64,000 bases of DNA, taken from assembly GCF_027158485.1 (NCBI RefSeq), contig NZ_JAMKYJ010000008.1. One strand, 5' to 3'. The translations under genes and the position numbers were made by a program. Positions 34,535-44,213 of this stretch are shown here, piece after piece. Positions within the stretch are counted from its first letter, which is position 1, and every line of letters begins with the position of its first letter. This DNA is from Oxalobacter formigenes (GTDB lineage: Bacteria; Pseudomonadota; Gammaproteobacteria; Burkholderiales; Burkholderiaceae_D). The notes beneath the pieces were generated by a model, which was not told where the DNA came from, ran no database searches, and saw only the letters and a list, made by a program, of their open reading frames with translations.

Positions 34535-36649
34535 ATGAACCCAAACAACCCCTTCGGCATGGAAATCGACGACGATGGCCTGCCGAAATATTCCCCCGAC
34601 CGCAAGAACATTGCGGCTTACCATATGTATAAACTCGGCCTGACCGACAAACTGCCCGACCCTGAAGACACGCATACCCCGTTTTTCCGGACGCCTTCTT
34701 ATTATGCTGAAAAGGCACAGAGGGAAAGACAGGCACAGGCGGGTTTGAGTCCGAAGGTTGAGGGAGAACCGGGCAGGATCGACCCGGAAAAACCGGATTC
34801 TCCGGATTTCTTCAGCAAGTATCCGATAAACGGGGATGAGTTTGACTCCGATAAAAAGCCGACTTTTCAGGCTCCGTCGACCGGACAGAACCCTTTTTCT
34901 GCTGACACACACGATCCTTATGGACAAATGGGACAAACCGGGCAAAAGGAAAAAGACACAGCTTTCGGGCAGCAAGAGGGAAAAGGACAAAACAAAGAAG
35001 CTTTTCCACTGGATACAAAGGCGTTCGGGCGGCAGGCGCTGGGGCTTATTTTCGGGGAGATGAAGCCGGTGGTTCCCACGGACGGCCTGGATGGTGGTTT
35101 GCAGAAACAGCCATTTTCCGGAACGGGCAGGATGGGCGAGCCGCAACAGTACGCCAGTCCAAAAGAGCCGGTTTCACCGGGGACGCCGGATACTTCTGAA
35201 AAGGGTGTTGATTGGTCGGGACAAGTCTGTCCATCGGCAAGCCGGACACGGCCTGTTGAGTTGAATCGGCCGATGCCTTTGCCGGTACAGGGGGATGAAA
35301 GTGGAAACAACATGTCGTTGCCGCTGGCCGATGAAGCAAGCCGGGCGATTCAAGGAAAATCGGACATGCCTGACACGCCTGACATGTCCGCACGGGTGTC
35401 GGATTTGAGGAACCCGGCAGGCTATCAAACGCTTGAGTTGAAATCGGGTGAAATGGAAAAAGATGAAGGCTCATGGTCGTCAGGACTGTTTCCCTTGCTG
35501 TTTTTCAGGCCGGAGCTGATTGGAAAGGGGGATTTGTCGGCCGGGGCGATTGAAGCGGCCGGTTTGACGGGTATGGAAGCGGTGCCGGTTCAGGATGCGG
35601 TTTATCCGGAAAAAGAAGAAGCACCGGTAGATCATGCCGCCGATTTGGGAAATGAAACAGCGCGTGGCTGGATGAATGAAGATGCCTCACAATCAGGCAC
35701 TCAGCAGGAAGCTGGTGCTTTAAAGGATGGGGATTTTTCTCCGGATAGTCTGGAAGCGCCTTCTGCCGGGGAAACAGCAAAAAGAGCATTAGGGTCGGCT
35801 TTTGCGAACGACAACAGGGCTAATCCCGGTTTTGCGCCCATGCAGGTCGCTATCCTGTCCCCAAATCAGTTCAAAATGCTGCCCGGGCGAAGGGAAGTGC
35901 CGGTTGAAATGACCAACAGCATCAATTCTGACCTGACCCGGCTTAACCGGGGATGGGCGATTGGCATCAATTTCACGGTGGTTTCCCGGTTTGAAGGAGG
36001 ATCGCATCCAGAACCCAACATCCCGATTTCCAATAAAGATCTGAACGAAGAAAGACGACTGATAGCAGAAGACAGGAAAAACGGGACGAACAAGGCCCAA
36101 AAAATGAAGTGGCCAAACAATTCTGGTGTGACGGTCGGTTGCGGTTTCGATCTGGGACAGCTGGCATCGGGGGAGGCAGGCATGGCGACATTGAGAGACT
36201 ATGGTTTTCCCGAATCGTACGTTCAAAAATTCGCACCGTATCTGGGCAAAAAACGGGTGGAAGCGGATGATTTTCTGAAAACACACAAGCTTGTCCTGAG
36301 CCAGGACGAAATCAATACGGTCAACCGTCTGGTCATGACCCAACAGGCAAAGGATTGTATCGGAAGATGGGACGAACAAATCGCCCTGATCCGGAAAACG
36401 AATCCGCGCGCGCCCTTTTTCCATGAGATGAATTCCACGCAACAAACCATTGTTTTTTCCCGTCATTATCATCAGGGGCCCGGATGGTATCAAAAGGACA
36501 GTAATAAAGCGGTTTACAATGCTATGGTCGATAATGACTGGCCCACGGTGAAACGGCAATTACACGGGCTAATTAATCGTTCGAAGCCAGAATGGCTCAA
36601 GAACCGGTTTAGAAAAGAAGAAATATTTTTGAAAAAAGGAAGCAGATAG
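34535..36649 (+). CDS. Pesticin-type lysozyme toxin with shared N-terminal domain
   Basis: 704 residues. Residues 1-75 (MNPNNPFGMEIDDDGLPKYS and on) are almost identical to the protein at 63322-61904. A long, low-complexity P/G/E/Q-rich linker contains a second shared block (PYGQMGQ and DTKAFGRQALGLIFGE, about 127-175). The C-terminal ~220 form a pesticin/T4-lysozyme-like muramidase with the expected triad E487 (SRFEGG), T533 and D539 (VTVGCGFDLG); the T-to-D spacing of six equals that of pesticin. It would cleave glycan strands. No signal peptide, PAAR or LXG motif is seen, so the export route is unknown. Shine-Dalgarno AAAGGAAC precedes the start. An RCC1 gene follows after 6 nt. A phage virion lysozyme is the alternative. 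Confidence 0.75.
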   Translation: MNPNNPFGMEIDDDGLPKYSPDRKNIAAYHMYKLGLTDKLPDPEDTHTPFFRTPSYYAEKAQRERQAQAGLSPKVEGEPGRIDPEKPDSPDFFSKYPINGDEFDSDKKPTFQAPSTGQNPFSADTHDPYGQMGQTGQKEKDTAFGQQEGKGQNKEAFPLDTKAFGRQALGLIFGEMKPVVPTDGLDGGLQKQPFSGTGRMGEPQQYASPKEPVSPGTPDTSEKGVDWSGQVCPSASRTRPVELNRPMPLPVQGDESGNNMSLPLADEASRAIQGKSDMPDTPDMSARVSDLRNPAGYQTLELKSGEMEKDEGSWSSGLFPLLFFRPELIGKGDLSAGAIEAAGLTGMEAVPVQDAVYPEKEEAPVDHAADLGNETARGWMNEDASQSGTQQEAGALKDGDFSPDSLEAPSAGETAKRALGSAFANDNRANPGFAPMQVAILSPNQFKMLPGRREVPVEMTNSINSDLTRLNRGWAIGINFTVVSRFEGGSHPEPNIPISNKDLNEERRLIAEDRKNGTNKAQKMKWPNNSGVTVGCGFDLGQLASGEAGMATLRDYGFPESYVQKFAPYLGKKRVEADDFLKTHKLVLSQDEINTVNRLVMTQQAKDCIGRWDEQIALIRKTNPRAPFFHEMNSTQQTIVFSRHYHQGPGWYQKDSNKAVYNAMVDNDWPTVKRQLHGLINRSKPEWLKNRFRKEEIFLKKGSR

Positions 36650-36655
36650 CATTTT

Positions 36656-37762
36656 ATGAACAAGTCCATACATCTATCCATCGGTTTCATGTTCTGCATA
36701 ATGTTCTGTCTTTTGGCATCGGGAAATGTTCTGGCTCAGGAAAAACATGTTGCTGCAGGGACAGACCTTAGTCTTTATCTGGATCCCGACGGAAATGTAT
36801 GGACATGGGGAGATACGAAATTGCCCCGGGACATTAACAGGCGCATTCCTTATATAGTCATGCAGAACAGTCGGTCTGTCTTGGGCAGTACAGAACAAAA
36901 ATCGTTCGTCATCAAAAAGGATGGCTCACTTTGGGGCTGGGGTGATACCAGTTATGGTCAAATGGGCATCATCCTTGAAACAAACGACGGATTTCTCAAT
37001 ACTCCCCGCAAAGTCATGGAGCAGGTTAAAGACGTATCCGGTGACGGAACCATCTTCGCCCTGAGGCTGGATGGTACGCTCTGGGTATGGGGAAATGCAA
37101 GCATACAGCGGGGCGACAAGGGCAAAAAGGACTGGACAACTCCCCACAAAGTGATGGACAACGTTGAAGAGGTGAGTTCTACTGGATATCACACCGTCGT
37201 CCGGAAAAAAGACGGCAGCCTGTGGGCGTGGGGCGACAACCAGTGCGGCGCTTTGGGTACCGGCGATACGGAAGAAAGCGTCAAACCCGTCAGGGTCGAT
37301 GTGAAACCATTGGGAAACCACAAAGTCGTCCAGATCGCCACCCGATGGGGAGAAACTTACCTTCTGGCCGATGACGGGACGGTCTGGTACTCGGGTGAAT
37401 ATAATATCCGGCGGGAAGGCTGTCTTGATCCGCTTCATCTCGTTCCGACAAAACTGGACACCATCGATAACGTCAAGGCCATTGCCCTCGGCCAGTTCCA
37501 TGAACTGTACCTGAAAAAAGACGGCTCCGTCTGGGCGTCGGGTTACGGCGTGGCAGCCAGGGCTCCTTTTGAGACCGTTCCGACAGGGCTGGGCAAGGTC
37601 ATGGATGGCGTCGTTGAAATCGCAGGGGGGCAATCGCACTCCATCGCGCTGAAAAAGGACGGTACGGTCTGGACGTGGGGTGAAAACGATTTGGGACAGC
37701 TGGGCAATGGCACGAACATCGGTAGCGCAACGCCTGTTCAGGTGCATTTTACGAAGCCCTGA
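36656..37762 (+). CDS. Secreted RCC1-repeat protein (B), candidate immunity protein
   Basis: 368 residues: signal peptide (about 1-28, ending NVLA-Q), then about seven RCC1 blades (DGSLWGWGDT, DGTLWVWGNA, DGSLWAWGDN and so on). It starts 6 nt after the stop of the pesticin-type toxin on the same strand. The closest relative in the window is RCC1 F (60964-59843), with which it shares RWGETY/RWGESY, ECLDPxHLVPT-like and HELYLKKDGSVWASGYG; that gene follows a homologous orphan lysozyme tip. Being periplasmic, it sits where a muramidase toxin would act. I infer an immunity role; RCC1 immunity proteins are not known to me. Alternatively it is a chaperone or adaptor. Confidence 0.8.
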   Translation: MNKSIHLSIGFMFCIMFCLLASGNVLAQEKHVAAGTDLSLYLDPDGNVWTWGDTKLPRDINRRIPYIVMQNSRSVLGSTEQKSFVIKKDGSLWGWGDTSYGQMGIILETNDGFLNTPRKVMEQVKDVSGDGTIFALRLDGTLWVWGNASIQRGDKGKKDWTTPHKVMDNVEEVSSTGYHTVVRKKDGSLWAWGDNQCGALGTGDTEESVKPVRVDVKPLGNHKVVQIATRWGETYLLADDGTVWYSGEYNIRREGCLDPLHLVPTKLDTIDNVKAIALGQFHELYLKKDGSVWASGYGVAARAPFETVPTGLGKVMDGVVEIAGGQSHSIALKKDGTVWTWGENDLGQLGNGTNIGSATPVQVHFTKP

Positions 37763-38278
37763 TTCTCACCTGTGCTGACAAGACAGCTGTCTGGACTTTT
37801 TTTCATTTTGTTAGTATGAGGGGATGCTCTTTTATCCATGCACACGCATGATCCCTTTTTCTGATTCTTCGTTTTGGCACTCACGGGAGAGCCGATGTTT
37901 ATCGGAATGCACGGAGCTGACGGTCCGGTTTGTTCTGTTTCCTGTTTGCCCGCGTGTGATGACGTGACGGGCTTTTACGGGATATTCAGGTGACTTTGAC
38001 TGTCGCCTGAATTCGTTCAGAGATGGCCAAAAGGTTTTCCTGTCGGTTTCGTGATCCGGAAGGGGCTGTTTTTTAAGGTTTTTTTGTTTTCCCTGTCTTT
38101 TTCTTTCCTTTTTGTCTTTTTAAGGCATCACTTTTTCCGGTTCGGTGGTTCTTGTGTGAAGAGTGTCGTACACTCATCTGTATTGACTGGATGTCAGTTT
38201 GACAACTGTTTCGCGTTTTGCCCGTTTCCGGCTGTTTTTTTGCGGCGGAAACAGTGTTTTCCGTGAAAGGATTTGAAC
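37763..38278. other. Intergenic region before the Sel1 cluster
   Basis: About 510 bases without a convincing frame; AT-rich with T-runs on the + strand near 38090-38130. Probably the promoter region of the Sel1 cluster. Confidence 0.4.
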
Positions 38279-38866
38279 ATGGTTCATACAGGTTTTTCCG
38301 GGCAGTCCCGTCCGTTTTCCGGATGGATGGGGACTTTTCTGTTTCTGGTGTTTTGCCAGCTGGCATTGGCTGCCGGTGCGATGGCGGCGGACCCGGAAAA
38401 GAAAGCGGTGGCTTCAAACGGGCAGCTTTCGAAAAATGTGGCATCCGGGGATGAGGATGTGTTGCGCGATCTGATGGATTTGAAGAGCAATGCGGATTCG
38501 GGTGATGTGTCCGCCCAGTTTGAGTTGAGCCGCCGTTACTTGAACGGGGATGGCCTTGAGCAGAACGATGATGAGGCAATCCGCTGGCTCCGTATGGCGG
38601 CGGAAGGTGGTTTGCCGAGGGCGCAGGCGGGTCTGGGCTGGATGTATGCGGCGGGCAGGGGGGTGAATAAGGATGAGACGCTGTCTTTTTCCTGGTATGA
38701 ACGGGCGGCGGTTGCCGGTTTTCCTGTGGCGCAGTATATGCTGGGCCGTTATTATGAAAAGGGTATCGGCGTCGCCAAAGACCGTGTGCTGGCTAAAGAG
38801 TGGTATGAAAAGGCGGCAGCGCAGGGTAATGAGAAAGCGAAGAAGCGGTTGCAGGACTGGAAATGA
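38279..38866 (+). CDS. Secreted Sel1-repeat protein, cluster gene 1
   Basis: 195 residues with a late signal peptide (hydrophobic 20-37, ending AMAA-D), then three clear Sel1 repeats (EAIRWLRMAAEGG, LSFSWYERAAVAG, LAKEWYEKAAAQG). ATG 38279 is preceded by GAAAGGA; an in-frame TTG at 38273 is less likely. First of five Sel1 genes in the same direction. A terminator follows, so it is its own transcription unit. Periplasmic binding protein of unknown partner. Confidence 0.85.
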   Translation: MVHTGFSGQSRPFSGWMGTFLFLVFCQLALAAGAMAADPEKKAVASNGQLSKNVASGDEDVLRDLMDLKSNADSGDVSAQFELSRRYLNGDGLEQNDDEAIRWLRMAAEGGLPRAQAGLGWMYAAGRGVNKDETLSFSWYERAAVAGFPVAQYMLGRYYEKGIGVAKDRVLAKEWYEKAAAQGNEKAKKRLQDWK

Positions 38867-38892
38867 GCGCAGGATGATTCCGGTTTTAAACG

Positions 38893-38926
38893 AGCGGTCT
38901 GAAATGATGTTTCAGGCCGTTTTTTT
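38893..38926 (+). terminator. Terminator after Sel1 cluster gene 1
   Basis: CGGTCTGAAA (38895-38904) pairs with TTTCAGGCCG (38910-38919) apart from one wobble, followed by a T-run. Confidence 0.8.
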
Positions 38927-39396
38927 ATGGGTTTTTTTTATGAAGGTTTTTGCATGACGCGAAAACCGGTTTTGGCTGTTGTATGTAACGGACAGTTTCA
39001 ACTGTTTTGTTTTGCCGGATTTGACTGTTTTTTCCCGTATGGTTTTTATTCTGAAAAAAGGATGTTTCCCGGATTTTTCCTCACGGCATTTTTCGATGCC
39101 GTTTTTTTATGTTTCCGTGCGGAAACTATGTGTGTTTTTTTGGCGGGTTTTCACTCGGGATAATCGTTTTTTTTCTGGCAGATTGGTTTGATAATGGTTT
39201 AGTATTCCACTTGAACGGATCAAGTGTTTTGCCGGTGCCGGTAGTGTGGAGTTTGTTTGATGTAAACGGCACGGGTGAACGGAACGGCTGGCGGGTTTGA
39301 AAGTCTGATTATCTGACTGTCGTGCGCTGGGCAGGTTGGTTGCCGGTTTTTCGGTGCCTGTTTGCGACGATGCCTTTTTTATGGAAGGGGATAAGA
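38927..39396. other. Intergenic region within the Sel1 cluster
   Basis: About 470 bases, T-rich. No gene or clear motif recognised; short frames have poor composition. Confidence 0.4.
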
Positions 39397-39942
39397 ATGC
39401 TTTCAATGAAATTTTCCGGTCGTCGGGTGTCGGCTCTGATGGCTTTTCTGATTTTGCCATGCTGTGTTTTTTTCATGTCTTCGCCAATGGCTTTGGCGGA
39501 TGGGGCGGCTGCTCCGGTGGCAGTGACGTCTTATGCGCAGCAGCCGTTGAAGCTGGTGCAGGAAAAGGCTTCTGACGGGGATGGGTCTGCCGAACTTGAA
39601 CTGGGTTTGCGGTATGTTTTCGGCTCTGACGGGGTCAAAAATGTGCCGCTCGGGGTTTCCTGGATCAATAAGGCGGCTCTAAAGGGTATTCCGCAGGCGG
39701 AGCATGAGATGGGGTCGCTGTATCTGATGGGGATTGGCGTTGCCCAAAGCAATGTGATGGCTGTGGCCTGGTACAGGAAGGCGGCAATTCAGGGTTACGC
39801 CCCGTCGCAAACGGCGATGGGGTATGCGTATGAAGAAGGGGCCGGGGTGCCACAGGATGCGGATCTGGCCCGTTACTGGTTTGACAAGGCGGCGGCACAG
39901 GGAAATGGTATTGCCGTGGAAAGCCTTGAAGGAGGGATGTAG
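39397..39942 (+). CDS. Secreted Sel1-repeat protein, cluster gene 2
   Basis: 181 residues from ATG 39397 (AAGGGGATAAG upstream). The signal peptide ends near PMALA-D. Three Sel1 repeats follow (LGVSWINKAALKG, MAVAWYRKAAIQG, LARYWFDKAAAQG). The frame is open 75 bases upstream, but that extension puts the hydrophobic segment too far in. Similar in size to cluster gene 1 but divergent in sequence. Partner unknown. Confidence 0.82.
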   Translation: MLSMKFSGRRVSALMAFLILPCCVFFMSSPMALADGAAAPVAVTSYAQQPLKLVQEKASDGDGSAELELGLRYVFGSDGVKNVPLGVSWINKAALKGIPQAEHEMGSLYLMGIGVAQSNVMAVAWYRKAAIQGYAPSQTAMGYAYEEGAGVPQDADLARYWFDKAAAQGNGIAVESLEGGM

Positions 39943-40153
39943 GCTCCGGCATGGAGTTTCGGGCTTGCATTCTTTTCACCTGATTTCAGACCGGCTTTTG
40001 GCCGGTTTTTTTTTGGAAGCCGGATCGGGTGTGCAGGATTTTTTCGAAAAAGCAGACCGCTGATATGGATTGTTCCGGGAAAAGTATGAAAAGATGGAAT
40101 GAGGTGAGGGGATTGTCCCGTTTGATGGGGCGTTTGCAAAATTTTGTTCAGCA

Positions 40154-42073
40154 ATGAAGTCAGTTTCGCATATGGGTTTTTATCGTTTCAAAAGTTTTGT
40201 TTTTTCAGTTGTCGTTTTTGCGGCAGGGTGTGCATGGGTACCGTCTGTGTCGTTTGCCGGGCAAAAGGATGATTGCGCCTCTGTCGGGTGTTCCGATACG
40301 ACGGTACAAAAGGACGGGGATCTGGAAAAAATCAGGCAAAAGGCGCAGCAGGGCGATGCAAATGCGCAGATGGCACTGGGTTTGCGTTACCTGATGGGGA
40401 ACGGCCTTGCCGCAGATGAGGTTCTCGCGCAGGAATGGTTTTTGAAGTCGGCACAGCAAAATAATGTGGTGGCGCAGGTGGCGCTGGCGACGATGCTGGC
40501 TTTCGAGAGTGACAGGCAGGATCTGCCCGCGGCGGCGATGTGGTTTTCAAAGGCGGCTGATGCCGGAAACGTTCAGGCGATGTCGGAGCTGGTACGTCTT
40601 TACGAGACGGGCAGTGGTGTGACACGCGATATGGCGAAAGCCGAAGAATGGCGAGTCCGCGCAAAAATGCGCAGTGATGCCGTCAAGCTGGAGCGGGTGT
40701 GGAAAATCGCTCTGGCCGATAAGGCGCGGTGGATGAGGAAAACGTCACGACCGGTGGAGCTTGCCGCTCAGGATGGCGTTGCCACAACAGCGGCAAGGAT
40801 TGATGTCGTTGCGTTGAAGAAGGCGGCTGAAAACGGTGACGATCATGCCCAAACCTTGCTTGGTGCTTTGCTGGCCACTGGCGACGGGGTGAAAAAGGAT
40901 GAGAAAGCCGCGATCGGCTGGTTTGAAAAAGCGGCGGATTCGGGCAATACTCAGGCGCAGGCTGTTCTGGGGGAACTTTATGGATTGGGCTGGGGTGGCT
41001 TGAAGAAGGACGAGGCGAAGGCGGCCAAATGGATGGAGAAGGCGGCGCTGGGCGGTCTGGTTGCTGCAAAGGCGGCGTGGGGCTCGATGCTCTCGCAAGG
41101 TAAAGGGGTGGAAAAGGACCCGAAAAAAGGTCTTGAATGGTTTGTTCAGGCGGGCCAGGACGGTGATGGACGTACCCGTCTGTTGATGGGGATGATGTTG
41201 ATCCATCAGAACCGGGATGCGGCCGCACAATGGTTTTATGGTGCGGCTGAGGTTGGCGATGAAGAGGTGCTTTCCGCTTTGGGAACGTTTTACGGCTGGG
41301 GAAACGGCCCGGTGCTGGATGAAAGCGAGAAGCTTTCCGAGGTACGCCGTTATGCCCAGCGGGACGAGTCCGAGGCGCAGCAGATGATGGGTTTTCTGTA
41401 TGGCGAAGGCTGGGGTGCAAAGCGTGATCCTGTAAAGGCGGAATACTGGTTTGACAAGGCAGCTGCCAGCGGCGATGTGGAAGTGTGGTTGCCGCTTGGG
41501 CTGTTGTATGCCGAAACGGGGCGTGACGATATGGCAGCGGCCGCTTTTGCCAAGGCGGTGGCTTCGGGCGGTTTCGGGCTGGCCAATGACGGGGAGTTGC
41601 TTCAGCTGATTTTCGTCGATTCGGAGAAGATGCCGGATGTGGGGAATGCCCTGAAACGTCCGGCTTCGGCAAAAAAAACGGCTTCCGGTGCCAAAGAGCC
41701 GAATGGGGGAAAAAAGGCTGGCGTAAACGACAAGGACGGGGTTGCCAGTGATGAACGGCTTGTCCGCGTGGCGAAGAAACGGGCTTTTGTTCTGGCCGAA
41801 GCGAAAAAGGGCAATCCGGCTGCGCAGTTGATGATGGCCCGTATTCTGAAAGAAGGTTGGGGGGTGAAGAAGGATGAGGAGGCAGCAGCGTCTTTGCGTG
41901 CTGACGGTATCAGGGGGATGTGTGCTGCCCTGAAGGACAAGGCGGAGGAAGAGCCTTTATGTTCGAATGAAGGGGACGGTGGAAACGGTGGCGTTTTGCC
42001 GGATGCCGCTTCAGTCGACAAGGCGGATGTGAATGATTCGACGGTGTTTAAGGCGAGACAGGAGATGAACTGA
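40154..42073 (+). CDS. Large secreted Sel1-repeat protein, cluster gene 3
   Basis: 639 residues. The N-terminus has a hydrophobic signal (about 12-35) with FAAGC inside, a possible but imperfect lipobox; otherwise cleavage follows SFA-G. About ten Sel1 repeats (for example EWFLKSAQQN, AAIGWFEKAADSG, AAKWMEKAALGG, KGLEWFVQAGQDG) in two blocks are separated by an Ala/Lys-rich linker (about 500-530). It is the largest Sel1 protein here. Its stop lies 7 nt before the next Sel1 start, so the two are coupled. Role unknown; the size suggests a scaffold binding large partners. Confidence 0.85.
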   Translation: MKSVSHMGFYRFKSFVFSVVVFAAGCAWVPSVSFAGQKDDCASVGCSDTTVQKDGDLEKIRQKAQQGDANAQMALGLRYLMGNGLAADEVLAQEWFLKSAQQNNVVAQVALATMLAFESDRQDLPAAAMWFSKAADAGNVQAMSELVRLYETGSGVTRDMAKAEEWRVRAKMRSDAVKLERVWKIALADKARWMRKTSRPVELAAQDGVATTAARIDVVALKKAAENGDDHAQTLLGALLATGDGVKKDEKAAIGWFEKAADSGNTQAQAVLGELYGLGWGGLKKDEAKAAKWMEKAALGGLVAAKAAWGSMLSQGKGVEKDPKKGLEWFVQAGQDGDGRTRLLMGMMLIHQNRDAAAQWFYGAAEVGDEEVLSALGTFYGWGNGPVLDESEKLSEVRRYAQRDESEAQQMMGFLYGEGWGAKRDPVKAEYWFDKAAASGDVEVWLPLGLLYAETGRDDMAAAAFAKAVASGGFGLANDGELLQLIFVDSEKMPDVGNALKRPASAKKTASGAKEPNGGKKAGVNDKDGVASDERLVRVAKKRAFVLAEAKKGNPAAQLMMARILKEGWGVKKDEEAAASLRADGIRGMCAALKDKAEEEPLCSNEGDGGNGGVLPDAASVDKADVNDSTVFKARQEMN

Positions 42074-42080
42074 CGGGCTT

Positions 42081-42767
42081 ATGAAAAATCGTTTCGCGAA
42101 TGTTGTCGATGCTGTGATGCTGGCCTTTCTGGTTTGCGGGTTTTTTGTGCCTGTGATGGCTGTCGATACCGGTTCCGTTTCCTTTTCGGATGAGCGCAAA
42201 AGGCGCGATGCACAGGAAGAGACCATCCGTATTCAGGAATCGGTTCAATTGCTGGACATGGCGGCCAGAGAGGGGGAGCCGCAGGCCATGGTGTTGCTGG
42301 GCATGATGAGCGATGTCGGTTTTCCGGTAAAGCGCGATCTGGATCGTGCGATTGGCTGGTACGTCAAGGCGGCGGACAAACAGTACGGGAAGGCATGGTT
42401 GCCACTGGCGTTTGCGTATGCGGAGATGGGTAACGATGTGCAGGCGGGGTTCTGGTTTGAAAAAGCGGCCGGATTGTATCGGGAAACGAATGCGGATGAT
42501 GTTCTGGTGATGGTTTTCGGGGCCGGGTATCTGGCGGACTATATCGGGAAAGACCAGTTTGCACAAAGGCAGGAAATCAACAGGAAACGCCTGATGTGGC
42601 TTGAAGGGCTTGCCGCGTCGGGTGATCCGGTAGCCTGTTCGATGATGGCGACGGTTTATCGCGAGGGGCTCGGGGTGAAAAAGGATGTCAGACGCGGCGA
42701 TCTCTGGTGCAAAAAGGCAGTGACGACAAATCGGGAAGGGATGGTCGTGGAACGGTTCTGTTATTAG
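42081..42767 (+). CDS. Secreted Sel1-repeat protein, cluster gene 4
   Basis: 228 residues with a signal peptide (about 1-28, ending VMA-V). Sel1 repeats are weaker than in the neighbours (RAIGWYVKAADKQ, QAGFWFEKAAGLY, GDLWCKKAV), with a longer spacer between the second and third. It starts 7 nt after cluster gene 3 and is probably co-translated with it, so the two may act on the same partner. Confidence 0.82.
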   Translation: MKNRFANVVDAVMLAFLVCGFFVPVMAVDTGSVSFSDERKRRDAQEETIRIQESVQLLDMAAREGEPQAMVLLGMMSDVGFPVKRDLDRAIGWYVKAADKQYGKAWLPLAFAYAEMGNDVQAGFWFEKAAGLYRETNADDVLVMVFGAGYLADYIGKDQFAQRQEINRKRLMWLEGLAASGDPVACSMMATVYREGLGVKKDVRRGDLWCKKAVTTNREGMVVERFCY

Positions 42768-42970
42768 TTTCCGTAACAGGTAACGCTTAAAAAAAAACCT
42801 GAAAAATTATAAAAATAACAATAAATATAATTTTAAAAAAGTACTGTATAAATAAAGAAGTCATGGAATTGTCCCCATGGGTGACATCTCTGACGGGATG
42901 TTGGAGCAGAGTCGTCTGGCAGCTATAAAACACTGTCAGCCGGCAGGAAAGGTTTTTGAGCGTGGTACTG

Positions 42971-44176
42971 ATGAAAAAAGGGGTTGCGTTCGCGCTGGTG
43001 GCTCTTGGGAGCATACTGGTTTGTACGGCCTTGGCCGGAAGCGAAAAGAAACTGGACGCCTTGCTGGCGATGCCGGTGAAAGAGACAAAGGTTTTTGTCG
43101 AATCGAATGAAGAGCCGTTGTTTGTGATGTTGAAAAGCTCGTTGTCCGAAGAGACGGATGAAACTGTCGGGAAGCCGGTTGTTTCGGAAAAGACGGCAGA
43201 GCCGGGACAAGACAATGACGGTGAAACAGGGGGAGCCTGGATGCAGCAGCTGCGGCATCAGGCGGATCAGGGGGATGCGAAATCCGCTTTCTGGCTGGGC
43301 CGGTTCACGGTTGAGGACAGCCGGGACGGGAAAACGATTGACGAGGGCATCCGTCTGATCCGGCGTTCTGCCGAAGGGGGATTCGTGCGGGCACAATTGT
43401 ATCTCGGCACGCTGTATGCCAATGGGACTCATGTGAAGGCTGACCCGCACGAGGCGGAAAAATGGCTTTCCAGGGCCGCAGGGCAAGGTTCTCCGATGGT
43501 TCAGCTTTATCTCGGCCTGATGTATGGTCATGGCAAGGGTGTTCCCCGTGACTTGAACAAGTCGCTTTTCTGGGTGGAAAAGGCGGCGGACAGGGGCTTG
43601 CCGCATGCGCAGCTGGCGCGTGGGCTTTTTGCGTCGTTTTCCCATTATTATCCCCGGGATGATGAAAAGGCCGTGCTGTATCTGACGAAAGCGGCAAAGC
43701 AGGGGATGCCGATGGCCCAGTTTTATCTGGCGCTGATGTATCAGCGTGGCCGGGGTGTCGAACAGAGTAACGAGCAGGCCTTGCACTGGAATATGCTGGC
43801 GGCGGAACAGGGCTATCCGGATGCCGAGTATGCGATGTCGCGGATGGCGGAACTCGGTATCGGGGTGACGGCCGATAAGGCATGGAGCATGATGTGGCTG
43901 GATCGTGCCGCCCATCACGGGATGCCGCTGGCGCAATATTTGATGGGCATGGCCTATCTGGAAGGAAAATCGGTCCCGCAGGACTTGCCTGTTGCGGCGG
44001 CATGGTTTTACAAGGCGGCGATGCAGGGAAATGCCGATGCCCAGTTGCGACTCGGTTATATGTATGCCAGGGGAATCGGTGTTCCTGTGGACAAGCCGAA
44101 GGCGGTTGCCTGGCTTGAAAAGGCCGCTTCGGCTGGCAATACGGTGGCCGGGCAGTGGCTGAAACAACTGGATTGA
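42971..44176 (+). CDS. Secreted Sel1-repeat protein, cluster gene 5
   Basis: 401 residues. Signal peptide MKKGVAFALVALGSILVCTA, then LAG. A spacer of about 75 residues is followed by about eight regular Sel1 repeats (EAEKWLSRAAGQG, KSLFWVEKAADRG, QALHWNMLAAEQG, MMWLDRAAHHG, KAVAWLEKAASAG). An in-frame TTG at 42956 has a better-placed AGGAAAGG, so the start may be five residues earlier. It is separated from gene 4 by ~200 AT-rich bases and ends at a strong terminator. Confidence 0.85.
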   Translation: MKKGVAFALVALGSILVCTALAGSEKKLDALLAMPVKETKVFVESNEEPLFVMLKSSLSEETDETVGKPVVSEKTAEPGQDNDGETGGAWMQQLRHQADQGDAKSAFWLGRFTVEDSRDGKTIDEGIRLIRRSAEGGFVRAQLYLGTLYANGTHVKADPHEAEKWLSRAAGQGSPMVQLYLGLMYGHGKGVPRDLNKSLFWVEKAADRGLPHAQLARGLFASFSHYYPRDDEKAVLYLTKAAKQGMPMAQFYLALMYQRGRGVEQSNEQALHWNMLAAEQGYPDAEYAMSRMAELGIGVTADKAWSMMWLDRAAHHGMPLAQYLMGMAYLEGKSVPQDLPVAAAWFYKAAMQGNADAQLRLGYMYARGIGVPVDKPKAVAWLEKAASAGNTVAGQWLKQLD

Positions 44177-44213
44177 CGGCAATCCGGATGCGTCCGGAAC
44201 CGGAAGAGATTGG

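Noticed and set aside
34535..36649. Toxin 1 as an ordinary phage endolysin
   Set aside because: Endolysins are short and sit in holin/spanin cassettes; this protein is 704 residues with a shared head and an RCC1 gene behind it. A virion-associated lysozyme remains possible and is noted in the entry.
42923..44182. 419-codon minus-strand frame over Sel1 cluster gene 5
   Set aside because: The + strand shows a signal peptide and regular Sel1 repeats; the opposite frame is a by-product of that repeat composition.
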